Below are positions 55,801 to 60,000 of a stretch of 60,000 nucleotides of DNA, piece by piece. Under the pieces are notes generated by a model, which saw nothing but the letters and a program-made list of their open reading frames with translations, did not search any database and was not told where the DNA came from. Source of the stretch: Symsagittifera roscoffensis (lineage: Eukaryota; Xenacoelomorpha; Acoela; Convolutidae); NCBI RefSeq assembly GCF_963678635.1, contig NC_087065.1, forward strand, positions 30,632,252 through 30,692,251. Direction: 5' to 3'. Position numbers and translations under genes: made by a program. Position 1 is the first letter of the stretch. Each line of letters starts with the position of its first letter.

Positions 55801-57865
55801 TGGGTACCTGGTCAAGCGACAGGGTGAAGTGAGTGGCCAACATCGTCTTCAACTCCTCACTCCTTACTCCATCCATGAACTTCGAAGCAATCGCCAAGTT
55901 TCGCTGGGATATTCTCTCATCCGGGTGGCTTCTCCTCCTGAGCAATTCAAGGTCGTCCAAGAATTTATCTATTGATTCTTCATCTCTCTGACGCCTCTTC
56001 TCGAACTTCACCATAGCCTGGTGCCCTTGTACTCCAGAGCCGAAACGATTCAGCAGGATGTCGAATATCTTGCGAGCGCTGTCTCTCTCATTGGCTCTTT
56101 TCGCCATTACACAATTTAATGCAGTACCCTCCAGGTTGCTTGTCAGCGCGCTGCACTCTTGTTTCTTGGAGAGATTCTCTTCCTCAAAGTGTAACTTCAT
56201 CACCTCTATCCAAGTATCAATGCAGCCGTCCGACTCGTCTTTATATGACTTCGGCTTTTTCAGTGTTCTTCTTGACCTCTCTCCTCTCTCGGTTGACTTC
56301 GAGAGCTTGGTGATGAATGTTTCGAGAGATCTGTTCAGAGGCTCAAACATCGAGGCATACATCGTTGTGTCTTGTGAGACTGTAGTCAGATCCGGTACTG
56401 AACTGACTTGTGGCACAGTTGGCAATCTTGTCTCCGGGGTGGCATCTGCCTCCGGCGGGACTGGATTCGTCCAACCAGGCCTCTGCGGGGCTGCTCTTGG
56501 CCGCTCCTTGTTTCTATGTTCGTAGTTCGTTCTCGAGCCTTGCTGGGCTCTGGCACTGCTGCCCGTACCATCTCCAACATTCGCATGGCGTGAGCGCTCC
56601 CTTGAGTTGGAATGCTCCTGCCAACTACTCCCATTCAGGATCGCGTCAAGCTTCCGCATCATCAAGTCAGATTTGGCGTCCAACCTCCTTTCCAGGCCAG
56701 TCATCGTTTGGGCGTAGGTATTATCATGATCATTCAATAATCGCTCGATCTCTCTTGTCATCCTTGCCTCTCTTTCCTCTGACTCTTTGTTTGCCTGTGC
56801 CAGGCTCTCAGCCAGGCATTGATCGGTGTTACGAATCAATTGAGCCTGATCAAACCTCGCCTGCGACTTCACGTGCGTTAGCTCGTCTTTCAAACTCTCT
56901 CGACCATGGTGAGCTCTCTCGTCAACTTGATCTATCTTCTTAGTCATGTCCCGCCTCAATTCATCCAGGCCATTCATCACACCAGCGAACATATCACTTA
57001 TGTCACCAGCTGTTCCCAGTGGCGGGGTTAGCCCCAGAGAAGACGAGGTCAGCTGCGGCTGTAGCCTAGTACTCGATGACGCACCGCCCTTTTGCTTGTG
57101 CATTGACGTCATTAGTCTGTCAAATGTTGATGATGCTCCCATCGTTATCCCATCTGACATAGGCCTGGTCGGCGAGGCAGAAGACGCCTCCCTGCTCATG
57201 TCGTTCCTTGGGCACGGTGTGAAGTTCACATCCGGATGGGTTATTTCCGGTTGGCCGTAACTAGAGGATAGACCTCCGGCTTGTAGCGACGTCACGCGCC
57301 CATCGTACAAAGACTTCCAACTTTTCTTTGCCTTCGAGAACGTCTGCTCTTCACCCGGACTCATACCCGACATCATCGCGTTGTTGCTCTGTTTGGCCAA
57401 AGATGAGTGTGCACTTGTCGGATGTGAATTTTCCTTTCTCCATTTATAGCTCTTAGTGTCTGATTTGGACATTCCCCTGTACAACACTTCCTCCCGAGGT
57501 TCGTCCTCGGGACGCTCCGAGGTCTCCTCTGTCCTCTCGGCTTCCTCCCGTTCGAGGACCTCATCTGGCTCAAAGTCGGGTCGAATGAGCGTTCGCTCCC
57601 CTTCGTCAAAGGGATCCACCAGCGTTTCGCTCGCAGGCTCGGCCTCGGCGCTCCGCCTTTGATTGCCATCGAGGTTTTTCTCGCTCCTTAGTTTCATTTC
57701 GCTCACTGAAAGATCAGGTTGACCTTTAGTCGATTCGTCTTCAGCAAACGCGTCGGAAGCGCTGCTAAACGAGGTTTGGCTACGCCTAGTTCTAAACTTC
57801 CGCGTGCTTCCCTTGCTTAGCCTGGGAATTTTAGTAGTCGATCCTAGCGAGTCCCTGCGCTGCAT
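49883..57865 (-). CDS. Element B2 gag-pol polyprotein, nearly intact
   Basis: I start at ATG 57865 (MQRRDSLGS), which is conserved in B1; the frame is open 20 codons further up but without ATG. Counting from that upstream end: coiled coil about 305-435, capsid about 530-720, CCHC knuckles at 761-774 (CANCGSMDHHVSAC) and 813-826 (CLFCNLEGHFKSDC), protease DTGA at 1123, RT YVDD at 1608-1611, RNase H Asp1756, Glu1803 and Asp1828, acidic linker with five 14-residue repeats at 2098-2167, integrase zinc site His2399, His2404, Cys2434, Cys2437, and core Asp2465, Asp2524, Glu2560 (35 residues between the last two). It ends at a TGA (49885-49883) where B1 has TGG (Trp). Gag and Pol are one frame with no shift, so any Gag excess must come from processing or another route. 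Confidence 0.93.
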   Translation of the reverse strand: MQRRDSLGSTTKIPRLSKGSTRKFRTRRSQTSFSSASDAFAEDESTKGQPDLSVSEMKLRSEKNLDGNQRRSAEAEPASETLVDPFDEGERTLIRPDFEPDEVLEREEAERTEETSERPEDEPREEVLYRGMSKSDTKSYKWRKENSHPTSAHSSLAKQSNNAMMSGMSPGEEQTFSKAKKSWKSLYDGRVTSLQAGGLSSSYGQPEITHPDVNFTPCPRNDMSREASSASPTRPMSDGITMGASSTFDRLMTSMHKQKGGASSSTRLQPQLTSSSLGLTPPLGTAGDISDMFAGVMNGLDELRRDMTKKIDQVDERAHHGRESLKDELTHVKSQARFDQAQLIRNTDQCLAESLAQANKESEEREARMTREIERLLNDHDNTYAQTMTGLERRLDAKSDLMMRKLDAILNGSSWQEHSNSRERSRHANVGDGTGSSARAQQGSRTNYEHRNKERPRAAPQRPGWTNPVPPEADATPETRLPTVPQVSSVPDLTTVSQDTTMYASMFEPLNRSLETFITKLSKSTERGERSRRTLKKPKSYKDESDGCIDTWIEVMKLHFEEENLSKKQECSALTSNLEGTALNCVMAKRANERDSARKIFDILLNRFGSGVQGHQAMVKFEKRRQRDEESIDKFLDDLELLRRRSHPDERISQRNLAIASKFMDGVRSEELKTMLATHFTLSLDQVPTPDDLRMKSREYLLIKPRAQNRYSNYGNYSGTNTGANSSWYKPRDDMDKRRSCANCGSMDHHVSACSAYKQNMKAIGHFLEDADATDEDHEEYVRGLIMKYGPRCLFCNLEGHFKSDCTQFWDAVADAKHPRHEEALSGVKASRARLMNEAESRRKETTPSTFATKKVKTWPDEVVASNLEAESSSPLKVDYGLAARTALQNVKQDLATKEVEQWVRSELESTDLRESLNVLGKATKAEDKEEPKKQGLKLNVISGKTVGMTKAGTKIMSIISVAGHQVVKNLSEPSEITLIHLDIYADYLKEKDPKLDSRAVRALLTTGGPRLMKVDGHYIDVHGPYPILMNVDGINIYTKAHITDANDQVGRIYIGQEELKVRRIGHNAMLEQDAVHIGCEADLAAHVLDVQGRQLSVKGLLDTGAVVSVMPVKTWTDMGFERSDLIPTNIRLAAANQGAIYVAGRTPIISLQLGGRHLWMSFLVVENLDESDQFILGRDFVRNFDVTIDLNDGLIRIKDPERKYEKRPLNKILINQAKVPIFLDRKVSLKPNQAVVATFRMRNLNELSNDRQVCLVPNPNSKSSAILGRSFSLTQSGLCVSVLLNTEATTVTIQRGKKLGYALPLNTDFLSVENLKKFDVTKCPLHANQECIMKRVNELKSSRKLFSMKSETDDGLSSCSNFPERPTEAELAANKPVLPEIEHLKGKISDKELDSLRAVLNRNADVFSKHKADIGCCNFVEHEIEIEEGSVPHREGARRMTPNKSEACRKEIEMLMEYDMIEPSKSPWACGVVMAKKKGGQLRFCCDFRYLNAVTIKDAYPIPRIDESLSKLGDAKFFTTLDLGSAFWQVPLRKQDREKTGFACDLGLFQWKRMPFGLCNATATFQRLMAQALMSVTKKYGNLIMCYVDDVVIATPTLEDHIERLEEVFSCMKQAGLKCKPSKCEILRDSIKYLGRLVDKHGVRPDPEAVEAVLTWKAPKTDTQLMSFLGFANYYREFIKGYADKIYPMQRLMRNKGKKFTWTDEAQVSFENIKRELCEAPVLGMPTEKGMFVLDTDASVVAISGILHQEQEWNGRTVLRPIAYGSKVLSDTEMKYGAPKAEMFAVITFVEKYRAYLGSAPFKLRVDNRALAWLKTYSMDQSYIGRWIVRLDGYHMIIEHRTRDKHQNADSLSKKTEFYERLEEKQANQSEIKDGFSFLDKETYDKLPLTRWLDKSGHPIPGHPDLPVETAAEIKLLARGEPVPLDLLVRSNFVQQELTRLGINSITLLNKTVNVAPEVMGKLRDLLDREVDRHDREWMETMQRLTVTERTAKRPVSIRSRGVERDCRSIVNQLVTSMPKEVLLRTSFTEYGTLNQNQTTEEVRIRSKSSFTRRVHFTDAKEEYEPSPDCSSVDETMSGESDTFEPVKDVSSEESDTFEPVQDDLSGERLTRPPRGRILSGESALKRPMDRVLSGESRNISDNLEYDVEESVDSSVDSRPQSWDNTSETASNSDMSEIAIHSLLVDWKQRGLDRETHQDPDRDRYTSDEEGTVIDNAADELELIAVSKRPTRLLPHGTVVRTNLEPSVQEATPLKKIWCVKLMDDAHAPEIMSGQMNVVKTYLKARYRLSDLLRAQRNDRMTSSLKRWIENGAPDKGDLEEDSYKILEQFYLKRNDLLYLNKDGIVACKRKEEDKVLYKYNSIVLPQLYQTELLFRSHDQMGHQGVDKVYNRIQKRFERPGLKKACEKWIAACLSCQQAKDPRKLRFPLQSIESSGFNEVVQIDHQKICMTATGYNQVLVMIDHFTKYAEAAPCMTASAEETCDHLINVWIARHGCPITFQSDNGKAFVGDLTKELMKRSQVAQAHSTTYHPQTNGLVERQNRTLVSMLRVYCSRYMDDWDKHLPQVMGAYNSTEHSTTGISPHMMLTGHEKALPLTFFYPEYEGKRTAPQTYVRDVIRRQQDLNDLCRRNTQQAQIRQKRRFDKRTADAKAYSVGDYV
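51425..51634 (-). repeat. Five 42-base coding repeats with TGTCCGGGGAG core
   Basis: Units MSGESDTFEPVKDV, SSEESDTFEPVQDD, LSGERLTRPPRGRI, LSGESALKRPMDRV and LSGESRNISDNLEY. B1 has four; the second unit here is the extra one and has lost the core (CCTCAGAGGAG instead of CCCCGG). Confidence 0.95.
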
Positions 57866-57910
57866 AGTTTTTAACAAAATGAAAGTATTCGTAATTTGAT
57901 GGCAATGCAA

Positions 57911-57917
57911 ACGTACC
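57911..57917 (-). promoter_or_regulatory. Candidate 5' splice site before B2 gag
   Basis: G|GTACGT on the minus strand about 46 bases before the gag ATG, at the same place as in B1 (26757). Confidence 0.3.
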
Positions 57918-58274
57918 ACAAACAAGATTTAGTTAAATCACTTAACGCTACCTACTCGATTCCGTCAGTATCAAAATGTCTCTTAGATCTCTCACGACTA
58001 AATTAGTGACTCAGCTAAAGTTACACACAGGGTCTACCCAGTATTGATATGCTAACTCAACCCGGTTGTATAGTATAACAGTATCACTAAGTTTCCACAA
58101 GATATAATCGACACACAAAACACAATCGATAATCAGATAAGAATATCCTACAGGTGACAGCGACCTTTTGTCAGTATCAATTTATCGCCACACAATTTAT
58201 CAAGTCACTGCTTTGTTAAAATTAAACAATCTTTGATAAAAAGCAGTGAAGATTCAGAAATAGATAAATAAAAC

Positions 58275-58640
58275 TTAGTCTTAAAGAAAAAGACTTCCCC
58301 CAATCGGAACGATCCGAAAGAACGAAGCCCAGGACACTGTCTTCGCAAGTGGGTGTGTATCTGCCTAATACACCCACCGAGGTCCTCTTTTGGGTGTCCT
58401 GCGATTGCCCGAGCTGTCCTACTAAGTAGCTCAAGGCAACCTCTGATCGAAAATTCGTCAAATCTATAAAAAAGCTCTCCCACACTCGGACTGCTCCAAG
58501 TGCACGAGAGTAGGGAACAATTTTTCTTCTCAAGTGGGTGTGTATTTGCCTAATACACCCACCGAGGTCTTCCTTTATTTGTTCCCGGATTGCCCGAACT
58601 TTCCTATTAAGTAGCTCAAGGCAACCACACAACCAAAATC
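58275..58640 (-). repeat. Two tandem units of about 185 bases, B2 leader
   Basis: The counterpart of B1 26040-26400. Each unit has GAGCTACTTA, AGCTCGGGCAAT-type sequence and GTGTATTAGGCA(A/G)ATACAC, the last of which can fold into a stem-loop. Confidence 0.75.
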
Positions 58641-58854
58641 ACAATCAAAAAAAATTTTGTTCGGGTACTTCTAATACACCCAATCTAGAATCCAAAGTTG
58701 ATCACGAATTTCCGGGTCAAAATGGGTCCCTATGATCCTGATAAGCACGCCTAATATCCTAATATGATCCTAATTAAACGGATATTTTCCGTTTCCCAAA
58801 TTGCCACAGAAAGTTTACTCAAGTCTCTAACAAGGAAGATCGTTAGAAGGTTTA

Positions 58855-59170
58855 AGACACTCCGGAGGGTTACCTCGGAGGGTACCTTAATCACCCAAGT
58901 TACCTCGGAGGGTCCCCCTAAATTTACTAAGGAGGGTCAATAAGATGCTTAATATGCTCCGGAGGGTTACTTCGGAGGGTACCTCCAAAATTTTCAAATT
59001 TTTCGATCTCGCTTAGAAGGTTCTCCCCCTCGCTTCAAAAAGCGTCAAAACAAGCTAGGAGCTCTAAGGGGAGCTGTTTTAACTTCTTAGGGTGATCTCG
59101 TGGAAATTTTCCACTAAGGAGGGTTGCTAAAGGGTTTAGCTGACTCCGGAGGGTCACTTCGGAGGGTTCC
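58855..59170 (-). repeat. CCCTCCG/CGGAGGG repeats in the B2 leader
   Basis: About nine copies in 315 bases, colinear with the B1 block at 25440-25830, with scattered further copies up to about 59735. Confidence 0.8.
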
Positions 59171-60000
59171 CCCAAAATCAAGAAAAAGGGTTATATCACC
59201 GCAGTAAAGCCTCTGAAAGCGGTCTACCTGACTTAAAACTAGGTTGGCTGACACGGTCAACCTTCCCAATTGAATAAAAGGATGTTTTGATAAAATTTTC
59301 TGTCGCTCGGAGGGTTGCCCGTGATTTGGACCCTCCGAACCAACAAATTCTAAAAAATTTTTCTTTTCCGAAATAATCAACCCAAAAACGGTTGCGATTC
59401 GGAAAAATGGTCAAAAACGTCGACTTATGGTACCAAAATTATCCCGATCGGATAACTAGTCTTTGAGAAATCGCCAAAAACGCGTTCGTCAAAATGGCCT
59501 TTTTCACCACCTGTATAGGATCTGAAAGACTTTTTTCGCAATTCCGGTCGAAAGTGCCTAAAAATACTTGAAATGAGCGTAGTAGCCCTGTACGGCACTG
59601 GAATAATGCAAAAAACCGGACCAAAATTGGTTTAGAAACAAAAATTTGGCCAAAAACTATCAAATTTGGACCCTCCGATTCCTTCCTTTTCCAAACCTTA
59701 AGTCGTTAGCTCTATCCACGGAGCTACTCGGAGGGTTTCCCAAAAATTTCTCTAATAACCGAGCACGTTATGCTAGCACGCTCCTAACGCAAAAATTTTA
59801 TTGCTCTAACTCTAAAAACTCAAAAACTCGATCCCCAAAACAGATTGACAGAATTCAAAAAATTATCGAAATTTTGACCGAAAAATTTTGGTTTTTTTCC
59901 AACTTCTACTGAGTCTTTTCTCACGCGGTTTCTTTAGTTAGGGGGATCGAACTACGTAGCTACTCCCTATATAAAAGCTTTTTGTTGTTCGGAAAAGCTC

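Larger units (their letters stand above)
43307..60000 (-). mobile_element. Element B2: giant Ty3/Gypsy-type element, best preserved copy
   Basis: On the minus strand it reads from the leader at 60000 down through gag-pol-macrodomain, ORF2, ORF3, the polypurine tract and a 3' LTR. By comparison with B1, about 1.7 kb (5' LTR and first part of leader) lie beyond the window. Gag-pol is one frame apart from one TGA and one single-base deletion. ORF2 has lost several kilobases internally. It lies tail to tail with B1. Confidence 0.88.
57866..60000 (-). other. Element B2 leader, partial
   Basis: It matches B1's leader from gag back to about 24620. It includes a G|GTACGT splice-donor-like site at 57917-57911 and the TTTTATATAGGGAG block at about 59965-59980. 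It has no convincing gene. The LTR and first 0.9 kb of leader would be beyond the window. Confidence 0.7.

Noticed and set aside
56058-56943. Long frames opposite to gag, such as 56410-56943 on the plus strand
   Set aside because: They are shadows of the intact gag-pol frame on the minus strand, with no recognisable motif.
58222-58632. Possible 136-residue gene shared with 26037-26279
   Set aside because: The shared residues come from the duplicated leader module; lengths differ, there is no common start and stop, and the module looks like structured RNA.

Overview
The window is repetitive eukaryotic DNA, almost certainly animal. I find no host gene, tRNA, rRNA or CRISPR array. It is a stack of retrotransposons. 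The compact U-rich splice-like signals would suit a nematode, but the sequence does not prove the host.

Layout. (1) 1-1904, minus strand: 3' part of a non-LTR (LINE) element with endonuclease and reverse transcriptase, cut by the next insertion. (2) 1905-22914, plus: element A, a very large Ty3/Gypsy-type LTR retrotransposon, old and full of stops, frameshifts and deletions; its 3' LTR is interrupted after about 690 bases. (3) 22915 to about 43306, plus: element B1, a related family, inserted in A's 3' LTR and less decayed. (4) About 43307 to past 60000, minus: element B2, a second copy of the B family, apparently inserted in B1's second ORF. B2 is the best preserved copy: its gag-pol reads as one frame of about 2,660 codons from its ATG, followed by one in-frame TGA and, 1.3 kb later, a one-base deletion. 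The simplest reading is A containing B1 containing B2.

Element plan, shared by all three: an LTR of roughly 0.8-0.9 kb beginning TGTG; a very long (about 3.1 kb) structured, repeat-rich leader; one gag-pol frame (coiled coil, capsid, two CCHC knuckles, DTGA protease, YVDD reverse transcriptase, RNase H, an acidic linker with 14-residue repeats, HHCC/DDE integrase, GPF module) that continues in frame into a C-terminal macrodomain-like region; a gap of about 180-460 bases with a conserved 3' splice-site-like signal; ORF2, which carries an SGNH/GDSL-type hydrolase and long unrecognised regions; a short ORF3; a 3' UTR; a polypurine tract; and the 3' LTR. No Env-like protein is visible. A is about 21 kb and a complete B element would be about 23 kb or more.

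Points most worth following: the macrodomain fused to integrase; the SGNH hydrolase in ORF2; a cap-site hairpin with compensatory base changes between families; and a motif, TGTCCGGGGAG, found at the 3' polypurine tract, at a probable central polypurine tract and in coding repeats, read in two different frames.
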